Shown: piece by piece, positions 8,861-18,307 of the stretch | How the letters are laid out: every line of letters starts with the position of its first letter | How positions within the stretch are numbered: position 1 is the stretch's first letter | Source: Paenibacillus zeirhizosphaerae | GTDB taxonomy: Bacteria > Bacillota > Bacilli > Paenibacillales > Paenibacillaceae | Direction: 5' to 3' | NCBI RefSeq assembly: GCF_030705605.1 | Contig: NZ_JAPCKK010000031.1 | Span: 248,001 to 312,000 of the forward strand | DNA: 64,000 nucleotides | Made by a program: the position numbers and the translations under genes | The notes under the pieces: generated by a model | Database searches by the model: none | The model's input: the letters and a program-made list of their open reading frames with translations, nothing else | What the model was told of the DNA's origin: nothing

Positions 8861-10676
8861 GACTGTCGCCTCCTTGCGGTAGGATCATCTTGATATCGGT
8901 GCCTGTTGTGTCCGTCCTGATCTCCAGGGCCGCCTCTTCCCCGTATAAAAGCTTCAGGCGCGTGTTCAGATTTTTCAGTCCGATGTTCCCGCTCTCCCGT
9001 TCTTCCCACTCCTCGGCAAAGGAAGCCCGTACTTCCTTCAGCCTGCCCGGAGACATGCCCGGACCGTTGTCGCTGACCGAGATCAGCGCCTGCGTTCCCT
9101 GCACCTCGGCCGCAATGACAATGCGGATGCCGCCCGTCATGCTTTCCAGCGCGTGCTTGATGGAGTTCTCCACTAGGGTCTGAATCGACAATCGGGGAAT
9201 CCGCAGGTCCTTCAGGCGATCCTCCCATTCATATTCAACCTGCAGCCGACTTCCGAAGCGGGCCTTCTGCAAGCCAAGATAACGTTCAATATGAGCCAGC
9301 TCATCGCGGGCATACACCATCTCTTTCCCGTTAATGGAATAGCGTAAAGTCTGGGCGAGCGCGTCCACCATATCGGCCATATCGAACATTTCACGTTTCA
9401 GCGCCTGGGTGGAAATCGCCTGCAGAGCATTATACAGAAAATGCGGGTTGATCTCGGCTTCAAGCGCTTTCAAAATCGCGTTCTTCTCGGCCAGCTTCAT
9501 TTTGTAGCGCTCGTTGATCAGGTCGTTCGTGCGCTTCACCATTTCGTTGAAGTGGCGGGACAGATAGGCAATCTCGTCATTTCCCTTCACAGGAGCTTCC
9601 GCTTCGAAGTCACCGCCGCTGAACCGCTTCATTTGCCAGGAAAGCCTGTCGAGCGGGCGCGTGATCGCATTGGAGGTTAATGTAACCAGAATGACAGCAA
9701 TAATCAGAAATAGGCCTCCGATCACATAGCCCCAGTTCCGTGTAGCCGTAGCCGTTTCATAGATAGACCGATATGGAATCGGCTTGACCAGCTTCCAGCC
9801 TTCATGCTCTCCGGTATTATAGATGACCAGATATTCCTCGTCCCCGTCGGTCCACGTGAATTGCCCGTTTTGCCCGTCGCTCATTTTATCCAGCATCCCT
9901 GCCTGTCTCATCCGCGCATATAACGCCTGATCATCCGTATAGAAAGGTACATCATCTGGACTGAGCAATAGCAAATGGTCTCCCTCCGCCACCGGGATAT
10001 CCTTCATGATGTCCTGCCTGCCCGAATCCTTATAATAAAAAGACAGGACCGCTAAGGGCTCCCGGGAAGAGATCGACCGCAGCACCCGATGGTAAGCCAT
10101 AAATGTGTCCTCTCTTTCAACAGGGTAGCCTGTCTCCGTATCCGGCAGAGCCAGAGACTGGAAGGACTGATTGCGTGTGCTATCCACGGCGGCCTTATAC
10201 CAGCTCTGCGCGGGAATGTCCTCGTTATACCCCTGCCGGACAGAAATCGTATACGCTTCCTTGGATACCGTATGATATTTATGCTGATTGACATTATACA
10301 AATAAATCGCTTTCAAATCATTTCTTGAATAAAACATACTCCGCAAATACATGTCAATAACCATCTGGGAGGAATAGTCCTGGTCCTCGTCCAGAATCGC
10401 GTTCATAATTTCATTGTATTGAAGCTGCGGCACCGCAAGCTGCTCCATCCCCTGTACATAATCCTCCAGGTTCTGGTTCACCAGCAGCAGATTGTTCGTC
10501 GTGCTTGCTATGCTGTTCTCCACCGATTCCTTCTCGACGATATGATAGGAAATAACCGTCAGCGACCCGACCACCAGCACAATGATAGAGGTGAACAGCA
10601 GCACGAGCTTGTTGACCAGTCGCTGTGTAATCCGTTCTTTGATTCTCGTTACAGTCCCCATCCCCCGCTTACTCAT
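8853..10676 (-). CDS. sensor histidine kinase (YesM-like)
   Basis: About 607 residues from ATG 10676; an upstream GTG at 10706 lacks a good site. There is a first membrane helix (LVLLFTSIIVLVVG), an extracytoplasmic sensor region of about 250 residues, a second helix (YVIGGLFLIIAVILVTL), a HAMP linker, and the His-kinase motif INPHFLYNALQ with the phospho-accepting His. The ATPase domain shows LVENSIKHAL and SDNGPGM. YesM kinases sense extracellular carbohydrate, often with the binding protein. Partner of the regulator it overlaps. Confidence 0.94.
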   Translation of the reverse strand: MSKRGMGTVTRIKERITQRLVNKLVLLFTSIIVLVVGSLTVISYHIVEKESVENSIASTTNNLLLVNQNLEDYVQGMEQLAVPQLQYNEIMNAILDEDQDYSSQMVIDMYLRSMFYSRNDLKAIYLYNVNQHKYHTVSKEAYTISVRQGYNEDIPAQSWYKAAVDSTRNQSFQSLALPDTETGYPVEREDTFMAYHRVLRSISSREPLAVLSFYYKDSGRQDIMKDIPVAEGDHLLLLSPDDVPFYTDDQALYARMRQAGMLDKMSDGQNGQFTWTDGDEEYLVIYNTGEHEGWKLVKPIPYRSIYETATATRNWGYVIGGLFLIIAVILVTLTSNAITRPLDRLSWQMKRFSGGDFEAEAPVKGNDEIAYLSRHFNEMVKRTNDLINERYKMKLAEKNAILKALEAEINPHFLYNALQAISTQALKREMFDMADMVDALAQTLRYSINGKEMVYARDELAHIERYLGLQKARFGSRLQVEYEWEDRLKDLRIPRLSIQTLVENSIKHALESMTGGIRIVIAAEVQGTQALISVSDNGPGMSPGRLKEVRASFAEEWEERESGNIGLKNLNTRLKLLYGEEAALEIRTDTTGTDIKMILPQGGDSHV

Positions 10677-10841
10677 CTCTTTCAGTCCCCTTTTGAAAGC
10701 GTACACATTTTTACCCTTAACTGTTTTCTTAAATCCATTTTGGCGGTATCCCCCCTGATCTATAATTCATTATAGCCGAAGGGACTCTCATTTGCAGATC
10801 GGCAATAACGGACACAATTTGAATGTTAAAAGAGGTGCGCT
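10677..10841. promoter_or_regulatory. divergent promoter region between kinase and permease genes
   Basis: This 165-base region separates the minus-strand kinase gene from the plus-strand permeases. It contains the symmetrical AT-rich stretch CTATAATTCATTATAG at 10760-10775, which can supply a -10 box in either direction. No clear -35 partner is visible, consistent with an activator-dependent promoter. The permease ribosome-binding site is AAGAGGTG. Confidence 0.4.
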
Positions 10842-11729
10842 ATGTTCAAACAAGGGAGAAAATGGGCCGACAGGTTCGAATTCGGGCTGTTCACATGGCC
10901 GGTATTACTGTGCGTGATTATCGCCTTCTATGTTCCTTTTCTGATGACCATACGATATTCCCTTACACAGTGGAACGGAATTTCCAAGCATCCGAAATTT
11001 GTCGGCTTGGATAACTTCAAGCAAATCCTGATGGGTGATGCCAATTTTGCCAATGCGGCCTGGTTCACCGTCAAGTATGCGATTCTGTACATCGTTCTGG
11101 TGAATGTGCTGGCGATTCTGCTGGCGGTTGTGCTGGATATGAAGCTGAAAAGCTCGGCCTGGCTGCGGGCGGCCTTCTTCGTCCCCTATATTCTCAGCCT
11201 TGTCATCGTCGGTTTTATCTGGAAATTCATCTTCATGCAGGGGTTTGAATCACTGGGCGCAAGCACAGGCTGGGGTATTTTTCAGCTTAGCTGGCTCGGA
11301 GAGGAAGGGCTTGCCTTTATCTCCATATTGGCCGTCTCCATCTGGCAGTCCATCGGATTTTATATGGTGATTTATATTGCGGGACTGCAGGCGGTGCCTG
11401 AGGACCTTAAGGAAGCGGCGATTGTGGACGGTGCAGGTCCGGTCCGCAGATTTTTCAGCATCGTGCTGCCATTGCTGGCTCCATCCATTACGATTTCTGT
11501 CTTCATGGCACTGACCAACTCCATCAAGGTGTTCGACGTCATCCTGTCGCTGACCGGGGGCGGACCAGGGGGCACCACCTACAGCATCGCTTATGATATT
11601 TACCGGGATACGTTCCAGAACAACCTGTATGGTTATGGAACGGCCAAGGCGTTGATTCTGTTCGTCGCGGTGCTGGTGATCACCGTAATCCAGTTGTCCA
11701 TTTTCAAACGCAGGGAGGTTGAAGCCTGA
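10842..11729 (+). CDS. carbohydrate ABC transporter permease, MalF/UgpA type
   Basis: 295 residues with about six membrane helices. The permease EAA loop is EAAIVDGAGPVRRFFSIVLP near residues 186-205, where the cytoplasmic ATPase docks. It forms the channel together with the next gene, whose ATG overlaps this stop by one base. No ATPase gene is nearby, so a shared MsmX-type ATPase encoded elsewhere probably drives it; that is inference from how these family-1 systems work in Bacilli. Confidence 0.93.
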   Translation: MFKQGRKWADRFEFGLFTWPVLLCVIIAFYVPFLMTIRYSLTQWNGISKHPKFVGLDNFKQILMGDANFANAAWFTVKYAILYIVLVNVLAILLAVVLDMKLKSSAWLRAAFFVPYILSLVIVGFIWKFIFMQGFESLGASTGWGIFQLSWLGEEGLAFISILAVSIWQSIGFYMVIYIAGLQAVPEDLKEAAIVDGAGPVRRFFSIVLPLLAPSITISVFMALTNSIKVFDVILSLTGGGPGGTTYSIAYDIYRDTFQNNLYGYGTAKALILFVAVLVITVIQLSIFKRREVEA

Positions 11730-12559
11730 TGAAAAAGAGCAGAGCCGGGCGCATCCTGCTTGAGATCGGGATGATTATTCTATCGATTTTATTCCTATAT
11801 CCGCTGTTCCTCGCGGTGAATAACTCGTTCAAAAGCTTTGGCGAGGTCATGACGGATGTCGTTGCACTGCCACAAAAGCTGAGCTTTGAGAATTATGCTT
11901 ATGTATGGGAATTTATCAACTATCCGAAGCTCTTTATCAATAACACAATTATTACCATACTGGGATTGGCCGGCATCATCTTCATCTCTTCTATCGCTGC
12001 TTACAAGCTGGCGCGGACGAAGTCCCGTTGGAGCGCAGTGATCTATATTCTGTGTATCATGCCGATGCTCATTCCGTTCCAGTCCATCATGCTGACTGTG
12101 CTGCGCATGGCCAAGGACCTGCACCTGTCTGACAGCACCTGGGGACTGGGCCTGCTGTACTGGGGCTTCGGCGCTCCGCTCGCGGTGTTCATCTACCACG
12201 GATTCGTGAAGGGCATACCGCTGGAGATCGACGAAAGCGCCAAGATCGACGGAGCCTCCGGCTTCCGCATGTTCTTCTCCGTCATCTTCCCGCTGCTGAA
12301 ATCAGTCACAGCAACTATTATCATTATTGATGTCATGTGGATCTGGAACGACTTCCTGCTGCCGCTGCTTATGGTCAACGGTTCGCCGGATACGAAGACG
12401 TTGACACTTGCGGCCTACACCTTCGTCGGTCAGTACACCTCAGATTGGCAATATGCCATGACCGCGATGGTTATGGCCGTCCTGCCATCCATCATCGTCT
12501 TCATCTTCCTGCAAAAATATATCGTGAAAGGCGTGGTCGCCGGAGCCGTGAAGGGCTGA
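11729..12559 (+). CDS. carbohydrate ABC transporter permease, MalG type
   Basis: 276 residues with about six membrane helices and the EAA-loop sequence ESAKIDGASGFRMFFSVIFP. The C-terminus LQKYIVKGVVAGAVKG is the standard end of MalG-type permeases. Second half of the heterodimeric channel, coupled to the preceding gene. The last 45 bases of this gene plus its terminator reappear twice downstream as part of a duplication. Confidence 0.93.
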   Translation: MKKSRAGRILLEIGMIILSILFLYPLFLAVNNSFKSFGEVMTDVVALPQKLSFENYAYVWEFINYPKLFINNTIITILGLAGIIFISSIAAYKLARTKSRWSAVIYILCIMPMLIPFQSIMLTVLRMAKDLHLSDSTWGLGLLYWGFGAPLAVFIYHGFVKGIPLEIDESAKIDGASGFRMFFSVIFPLLKSVTATIIIIDVMWIWNDFLLPLLMVNGSPDTKTLTLAAYTFVGQYTSDWQYAMTAMVMAVLPSIIVFIFLQKYIVKGVVAGAVKG

Positions 12560-12574
12560 TCCGGTGTAACGCCC

Positions 12575-12612
12575 AGCAGCCCCCGACCGTTGATCCGGCC
12601 GGGGGCTGTTCA
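12575..12612 (+). terminator. rho-independent terminator of the permease operon
   Basis: A strong GC-rich stem, CAGCCCCCG pairing with CGGGGGCTG, follows the permease stop by 16 bases. The T-run is poor (TTCATTT). Two further copies lie at 13391-13427 and 14111-14147. Confidence 0.75.
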
Positions 12613-12753
12613 TTTCCAACTTGCAGTTGTACCTTTCACACTCGCAGTGCTATCTGTTTAATTTAATTTTCTCTTAATCCACCATTACCCATACCTAATA
12701 ATATATGGGTGAATAGATTGTTGTACACCTAAGAAAAAGGAGTGATTGATTGA

Positions 12754-13326
12754 ATGTCTCAAGCTAATATACCCAACATTACATCGACGATCGACATCAC
12801 AAGAGAAGAAGCGATAACGCTGATCATTGCGTCCATTGCGATGGAGGAACTGGGGTTAAGCCACATCCTGAATGCCGAGGGAGAGAAGCTGCAATACGTA
12901 TTGGGTACGCTACCCGGCGTATCATTGGCAGTGCCACCTACCATTGGGGACTTGTTGGCTGTAAATGACAGCATCCGTAAAACCCTGAAGGAAACCGTAA
13001 AAAAGGACTGGGTGCTGAGCAATAAATTGGACATGGTGTTGTGTGATGCCAAGAAACCGGTAGCTCCGATAGGCCCAACATGTGTACCATTCATGTATAC
13101 TACTGAGTTTCCACTTTGCGGCCCTACCGTGGTCGGCCCTGTTATAACATGCGTACCCATTAATTATAACAGTCCAATACCATGTGTACCGCTCCAACTT
13201 CCATCAGGTGCAACCTGTGTTCCCGTACCTCCTGCCGGCTGTGTTCTATCCGCAGGGCCAAGCGGTGTAACATGTATATCTAGAACCGTAGCGGAAGAAG
13301 TCTTGCTAACAGCACCCAGATGTTAG
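12754..13326 (+). CDS. Cys-rich protein with collagen-gene type N-terminal domain, copy 1
   Basis: 190 residues starting at ATG 12754 behind AAAAAGGAG. Residues 1-100 (NITSTIDITREEAITLII, then MEELGLSHILNAEGEKLQYV, then LLAVNDSIRKTL) match the N-terminal domain of the collagen-like proteins at 36746 and 48133. Instead of a Gly-X-Thr stalk the C-terminal half has repeated Cys-Val-Pro motifs (TCVPFM, TCVPIN, PCVPLQ, TCVPVP) and ends in a Cys. That suggests a cross-linked structural protein, probably of the spore surface; function is inferred from the shared domain only. A nearly identical copy follows. Confidence 0.8.
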   Translation: MSQANIPNITSTIDITREEAITLIIASIAMEELGLSHILNAEGEKLQYVLGTLPGVSLAVPPTIGDLLAVNDSIRKTLKETVKKDWVLSNKLDMVLCDAKKPVAPIGPTCVPFMYTTEFPLCGPTVVGPVITCVPINYNSPIPCVPLQLPSGATCVPVPPAGCVLSAGPSGVTCISRTVAEEVLLTAPRC

Positions 13327-13330
13327 GCTG

Positions 13331-13455
13331 ACAATATATCGTGAAAAGCGTGGTCGCCGGGGCTGTGAAAGGCTGATCCGGTGTAACGCGCAGCAGCCCC
13401 CGACCGCTGATCCGGCCGGGGGCTGCTCATTTCCAGCTTGCAATTGTACCTTAGA
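13331..13455 (+). repeat. duplicated permease tail plus terminator, copy 2
   Basis: This segment repeats the last codons of the permease gene (AATATATCGTGAAA... to GGCTGATCCGG) and the CCCCCG/CGGGGG terminator found at 12511-12630, although no permease precedes it here. It shows that the duplicated unit contained the permease 3' end, the terminator and the Cys-rich gene. It should terminate the copy 1 transcript. Confidence 0.85.
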
Positions 13456-13470
13456 AAGGGAGTGAATGGA

Positions 13471-14046
13471 TTGTCACAAGCTAATATACCAAATATTACA
13501 TCGACGATCGACATCACAAGAGAAGAAGCGATAACGCTGATCATCGCGTCCATTGCGATGGAGGAGCTGGGGTTAAGCCACATCCTGAATGCCGAGGGAG
13601 AGAAGCTGCAATACGTATTGGGTACGCTACCTGGCGTATCATTGGCAGTGCCACCTACCATTGGGGACTTGTTGGCTGTAAATGACAGCATCCGTAAAAC
13701 CCTGAAGGAAACCGTAAAAAAGGACTGGGTGCTGAGCAATAAATTGGACATGGTGTTGTGTGATGCCAAGAAACCGGTAGCTCCGATAGGCCCAACATGT
13801 GTACCATTCATGCGTTCTGTTACCGTGCCAGTTTGCGGCCCTACGGAGCTGCCCGTCCCTGTTATCACATGCGTACCCATCAATTATAATGGTCCAATAC
13901 CATGTGTACCGCTCCAGCTTCCATCAGGGGCAACTTGTGTTCCAGTACCTCCTGCCGACTGTGTTCTACTCGAACAGCCAAGCGGTGTAACATGTATATC
14001 TAGAACCGTAGCGGAAGAAGTCTTGCTAACAGTACCCAGATGTTAG
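13471..14046 (+). CDS. Cys-rich protein with collagen-gene type N-terminal domain, copy 2
   Basis: 191 residues from TTG 13471 behind GAAAGGGAG. Copy 1 begins MSQANIPN and this one begins with the same residues after the TTG. The first 110 residues are identical to copy 1; the Cys-Val-Pro region differs by short substitutions (MRSVTVPVCGPTELPVPV in place of MYTTEFPLCGPTVVGPV). The conserved first part and drifting second part suggest recent duplication with selection or drift in the exposed region. Confidence 0.8.
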   Translation: MSQANIPNITSTIDITREEAITLIIASIAMEELGLSHILNAEGEKLQYVLGTLPGVSLAVPPTIGDLLAVNDSIRKTLKETVKKDWVLSNKLDMVLCDAKKPVAPIGPTCVPFMRSVTVPVCGPTELPVPVITCVPINYNGPIPCVPLQLPSGATCVPVPPADCVLLEQPSGVTCISRTVAEEVLLTVPRC

Positions 14047-14050
14047 GCTA

Positions 14051-14170
14051 ACAATATATCGTGAAAAGCGTTGTCGCCGGGGCTGTGAAAGGCTGATCCG
14101 GTGTAACGCGCAGCAGCCCCCGACCACTTATCCGGCCGGGGGCTGCTCATTTCCAGCCTGCAATTGCATA
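14051..14170 (+). repeat. duplicated permease tail plus terminator, copy 3
   Basis: Third copy of the permease 3' end and GC-rich terminator, placed after Cys-rich copy 2. The terminator stem at 14111-14147 is intact. Confidence 0.85.
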
Positions 14171-14308
14171 TACCTGCGGTTACATATGAAAAAAGAACTA
14201 TTTTCCCGAAATTTTATAGTTTTATTACAAAATTAGGGTCAACAATCATCATTTCTCTGTTACTCTCTAGATGGGTTCAAAAAAATTCCATTCGGGAGGG
14301 ATATTGCA

Positions 14309-16345
14309 TTGAGAAAGCGATGGTTCAAACAAGGAGCAAGCCTGCTGCTCATGCTCACAATCGTAATTACAGGATGGGCAGGAACTGGAGTACAACGGAC
14401 ATTCGCCGCGGATGTGTTAACCGTCAGCGAAGCGATTACGCAGGGAAACAGCGGTAGTCAGGCAACAGTGGAAGGTTATATCGTCGGACATGCTTCCGGC
14501 TCCTATGCCGCGGATTTTGAGGCCCCTTTCGCTAATGATTACAATGTGCTGCTTGCAGACGCTGCCGATGAACAGGACAAGACCAAGCTCATGGATGTGC
14601 AATTGACCACTGACTACCGAGCAGAATATGGCCTGCAGACAAATCCCGACCTGATTGGCACCAAAATCCGGGTGACTGGCACACTGGCCGCCTACAATAG
14701 CTTTCCGGGTATAAAAAGCCCTACCAGCATAACGCTGGCATCGGATGAGGATGGCGGCGGCACTCCCGGCGGAGATGACGGTGGAGGCGGCGATGGCACT
14801 GATCCGGGCGACGTTCCGCCATTAGAAGGCGGTATGGGCAAAAAAGTACTGTTCGACAATACGCATGGCCAAACGGCTGGGGCCGCAGACTGGGTTATTG
14901 AGGGAGCCTTCTCAGATTTCGCTAACGCCTTGGCTGCTGAGCAGTTTGAAGTCGATCAGCTTGACCGCTCCATTCCCTACACATTCGGAGAACAAGCCAT
15001 CACGTATAACAAGCTCAAGGACTACGACGTATTTATCGTCGGCGAAGCCAACATTCCATTCAAGCAAGCGGAACAGGAGGCTATACTGCAGTTCGTCAAT
15101 GAAGGCGGCGGTCTGTTCTTCATCGCCGACCACTATAACGCTGACCGGAACAAAAACCGCTGGGATGCTTCCGAGGTCATGAACGGCTACCGCCGGGGAG
15201 CCTACGCCAATCCGGCACTTGGCATGACGGCCGCCGAGGCCGCCTCGCCTGCCATGGATGATGTGAGCAGCTCGGACTGGCTGGCCGATAACTTCGGGCT
15301 CCGCTTCCGCTACAACGCAATTGGCGACGTAAGTGCCACCGACATTGTTGAACCCGCCCAGGCTTTCGGCATTACATCCGGCGTTGATGCTGTCGCTATG
15401 CATGCCGGTTCGACGATCGCCATTCTTGACCCCGATCAAGCGAAGGGGCTCGTGTATCTCCCTGAAAGCGGCGTTTCCCCTTGGGGTTACGCGGTCGATC
15501 AGGGCGTCTACAATGGCGGAGGCCGCGCGGAAGGTGCCTATGCGGCTATCTCCAAGCTGGGCCTTGGCAAAGCAGCGTTCATTGGTGACTCCTCGCCGGT
15601 GGAAGACGCTACCCCCAAGTACCTGCGCGAAGAAACAGGCACATCTAAAAAGACCTACGACGGCTTCAAAGAAGTAGACGACGGCATCTTTCTCGTTAAT
15701 ACGGTTAAATGGCTCGCCATGCAGGAGGATTACACCAGCTTGGACCAGGTGGACGGCCTGACACTGGATTCACCGACCTCCCTGCTCGCTATGGAAGCAC
15801 CGTCCGCTTCGACGGAACCGCAAGCCGAGCCATGGGACGATCCAGAAGCCGGTTACCTGTGGTACGACCCGACGACGTTCAAGCCCGGCTCGTACGGCTC
15901 GACGCAAAGCCCCGGTGAACCGACCGGCTTCAGCTTCACGCTCCCGAATGACCTGGCCGCAGGCGGAACGTATACCATGACCCTCAAGGTAAACGGGCTT
16001 AAGGCGGGAGAAACGCTCTCTGGCCTAAGCGTTGGCATGTATCTGCCCGGTGGTGAGCAAATCGCCCGCTTCCAAGCTGAGGATGGCGGCTGGTCATCCT
16101 ACGGCTACAGTCCGGCCTTCACATTGACTGCCAACCATGAAGGCAGCGCCGAGCAATCGCTGACCTTCCAACTGAAGGCCGGCATTTCCGGCGCAGCCAG
16201 TCTGCGTTTGAAGCAGGGAAGCAGCAATGCGCTGACACAGTCGGTTACCATCTCCGCCGCCAGCGCAGCTATAACGGATTTTCAAAGCAAGCTTTACCAA
16301 GCAAGCCCTACTCCTCTCTCAGCCTCTGCGGCTCTTGCCAGTTAA
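14309..16345 (+). CDS. secreted protein with DUF6359-like OB-fold domain and GATase-like domain
   Basis: 678 residues from TTG 14309 behind GGGAGGG. A signal peptide is clear, with a basic start, a hydrophobic core (LLLMLTIVITGWAG) and a cleavage region near FAAD. Residues about 35-150 (TVSEAITQGNSGSQATVEGY, then IRVTGTLAAYNSFPGIK) resemble the DUF6359/YhcR-type OB-fold module. A Gly/Asp-rich linker follows. Residues about 175-470 (VLFDNTHGQTAGAADW, YDVFIVGEANIPF, NEGGGLFFIADHYN) resemble DUF4350-like glutamine-amidotransferase folds, often found with exported nucleases or surface enzymes. Substrate unknown; the adjacent phosphoesterase hints at nucleotide or phosphate scavenging. Confidence 0.75.
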   Translation: MRKRWFKQGASLLLMLTIVITGWAGTGVQRTFAADVLTVSEAITQGNSGSQATVEGYIVGHASGSYAADFEAPFANDYNVLLADAADEQDKTKLMDVQLTTDYRAEYGLQTNPDLIGTKIRVTGTLAAYNSFPGIKSPTSITLASDEDGGGTPGGDDGGGGDGTDPGDVPPLEGGMGKKVLFDNTHGQTAGAADWVIEGAFSDFANALAAEQFEVDQLDRSIPYTFGEQAITYNKLKDYDVFIVGEANIPFKQAEQEAILQFVNEGGGLFFIADHYNADRNKNRWDASEVMNGYRRGAYANPALGMTAAEAASPAMDDVSSSDWLADNFGLRFRYNAIGDVSATDIVEPAQAFGITSGVDAVAMHAGSTIAILDPDQAKGLVYLPESGVSPWGYAVDQGVYNGGGRAEGAYAAISKLGLGKAAFIGDSSPVEDATPKYLREETGTSKKTYDGFKEVDDGIFLVNTVKWLAMQEDYTSLDQVDGLTLDSPTSLLAMEAPSASTEPQAEPWDDPEAGYLWYDPTTFKPGSYGSTQSPGEPTGFSFTLPNDLAAGGTYTMTLKVNGLKAGETLSGLSVGMYLPGGEQIARFQAEDGGWSSYGYSPAFTLTANHEGSAEQSLTFQLKAGISGAASLRLKQGSSNALTQSVTISAASAAITDFQSKLYQASPTPLSASAALAS

Positions 16346-16369
16346 AATAGGACAAAGTACAACCCCAAG

Positions 16370-16404
16370 ACTGCCCTCCGTCTGCTGACGGCAGGGCAGT
16401 TTTT
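16370..16404 (+). terminator. rho-independent terminator
   Basis: Stem ACTGCCCT pairing with AGGGCAGT followed by TTTTT, 25 bases after the stop of the secreted protein gene. Confidence 0.9.
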
Positions 16405-16486
16405 ACACTTCATTTACATACTGTGTACGCAAAAAAAATGGCCAGACGCTATTCTAATAAGAATCTACAGAAGGAGGGACACAGGT

Positions 16487-18121
16487 ATGACAACAGAAAC
16501 ACGCCGCCGGGTCGCCATCTTGACGACAAGTGATATCCACGGCTTTATTCAGCCCTACTCGTATACGGAGGATGGGCCTTCCGATCTCGGATTTGCCCGC
16601 ATTGCAGGTCTGATCGAGGGACAACGCAGGCTATGGGGCGACCATATGCTTTATGTGGACAATGGCGACAACCTTCAGGGCTCGCCGCTCGCCTATTACC
16701 AGGCTAAAGTTGACAGCTCCGTGGAAAATGTAATGATATCGTGTCTGAATGCGGCCGGCTGCTGTGCCGCAGTTGTAGGCAACCACGAATTCAATTTCGG
16801 GCTTTCCTATTTGCAGGAGGCTATGCGGCAATCGGTCTTTCCCTGGCTGTCAGCCAACATTTTGTCCGCCGCAACCGGTGAGCCCGCCTTTGGCAGGCCC
16901 TATCTGGTTCACGATACCCCGGATGGCATCCGGATTGCCGTTCTGGGCCTGACGACCGCACACATCCCGATGTGGGAACTGCCCGAGCATATTGAAGGAC
17001 TTCGCTTCGAGGACCCGGTTGCATGTGCAAAGCTTTGGGTTCCTTATCTGCGGAATCAGGAAGCGGCGGATGTTGTAGTCGTTGCTTATCATGGCGGCTT
17101 TGAACGGGATTTGCTGACCGGTGAGCCCACCGAAGCGCTGACAGGAGAGAACCAGGGCAGCGCTCTCTGCCAGGAGGTTGAAGGAATCGATGTACTATTG
17201 ACCGGACATCAGCACAGGCATGTCGAAGGAATACATCTGCATGGCGTAGCTGTCATACAGCCCGGGACGCAGGGCCAATTCCTGGGAAGAGTCATCCTTG
17301 AGCTGGAGAGCGGCGGTATTCAAGAGACATCATCCCAGGCCCGGACTACAGGGGACAAGCAGCGCTGGAGGGTGGTCTCCACACATTCGGAGCTGATTCC
17401 TGCCGGAAAGGTTGAGCCGCTGGGCCGGATTCTGGAGCTGACGGCTCCGGTTGAAGCGCGCCTGCAGCAATGGCTGGATCAGACCCTCGGTGAAACGGCC
17501 GGAGATATGCTCATTATGAATGTGCGTAAAGCGCGGCTGGAGGAGCATCCATTCATTGAGTGGATCAATCGGGTACAGATGGAGGTAAGCGGAGCTCCGA
17601 TCTCCTGTACAGCATTGTTTGACGAACATACTCCCGGTTTCGGTGAACACATCTCTATGCGGGACATCCTCGCCAATTACAAGTTCCCCAACACACTCCG
17701 TGTCCTGCGGGTGACAGGTCGGGATATCCGGGAAGCGCTGGAAAAATCGGCTGAGTATTTCATACTGGAGCAAGACGGTCGCATCGGAGTAAATCCAGCG
17801 TTCCTGCTGCCGAAGCCCCAGCCCTATAACTATGACATGTGGGAAGGCATCGAATACGTCCTGGACGTTTCCCGTCCCCCGGGACAACGGGTAGTTCGGC
17901 TGGAAATGGATGGCGCACCCATGCTGTCCGAAGCGGAGTACGAGGTCGTAATGAACAACTACCGAGCGGGGGGCGGAGGCGGGTTCGACATGTTCCGGGG
18001 CAAACCCATCATCCGAGAGCTGCCAACAGACATAGCGGAGCTGCTTGCCGACTATATCCGCGCAAAGCAAACCGTGACAGCCCGTGCCAATCATAACTGG
18101 CGAGTAATCGGTGGCATTTAA
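16487..18121 (+). CDS. bifunctional metallophosphatase/5'-nucleotidase family protein
   Basis: 544 residues from ATG 16487 behind AAGGAGGGA. Metallophosphoesterase signatures in order are TTSDIHG, VDNGDNLQG, GNHEFNFG, YHGGFERD and LTGHQHRH. The C-terminal 5'-nucleotidase domain has NNYRAGGGGGFDMF, the substrate-binding loop. There is no signal peptide, unlike UshA, so this resembles the cytosolic YunD/CpdB-like branch. It releases phosphate from nucleotides or 2',3'-cyclic nucleotides. It is convergent with the phn operon, and both fit phosphate acquisition. Confidence 0.92.
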   Translation: MTTETRRRVAILTTSDIHGFIQPYSYTEDGPSDLGFARIAGLIEGQRRLWGDHMLYVDNGDNLQGSPLAYYQAKVDSSVENVMISCLNAAGCCAAVVGNHEFNFGLSYLQEAMRQSVFPWLSANILSAATGEPAFGRPYLVHDTPDGIRIAVLGLTTAHIPMWELPEHIEGLRFEDPVACAKLWVPYLRNQEAADVVVVAYHGGFERDLLTGEPTEALTGENQGSALCQEVEGIDVLLTGHQHRHVEGIHLHGVAVIQPGTQGQFLGRVILELESGGIQETSSQARTTGDKQRWRVVSTHSELIPAGKVEPLGRILELTAPVEARLQQWLDQTLGETAGDMLIMNVRKARLEEHPFIEWINRVQMEVSGAPISCTALFDEHTPGFGEHISMRDILANYKFPNTLRVLRVTGRDIREALEKSAEYFILEQDGRIGVNPAFLLPKPQPYNYDMWEGIEYVLDVSRPPGQRVVRLEMDGAPMLSEAEYEVVMNNYRAGGGGGFDMFRGKPIIRELPTDIAELLADYIRAKQTVTARANHNWRVIGGI

Positions 18122-18182
18122 ATTTGAACAAACACCAGGCTGCCGTTACCGGAGTCAGTTTTATTTAGGCTGGGATATGCAC

Positions 18183-18288
18183 GGAGCAGCGGAGAGAACG
18201 AAGCAATTCCGGAAAAGCGAAGCGTTCGCCTTTGCCCCAAAGGGGCAACAGCGATTGTAGGAATGCTTCGTTCTCGAAGCGTCTCCCT
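18183..18288 (-). repeat. dispersed hairpin repeat, copy A (inverted orientation)
   Basis: An intergenic repeat of about 105 bases whose outer arms AGAGAACGAAGCA and TGCTTCGTTCT are inverted repeats, with the inner hairpin GCCCCAAAGGGGC. Copies in the opposite orientation lie at about 21945 and 62569. It separates the convergent nucleotidase and phn genes and may act as a bidirectional terminator. Confidence 0.8.
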
Positions 18289-18307
18289 CGCTGAAGCCCA
18301 ACCTTTA

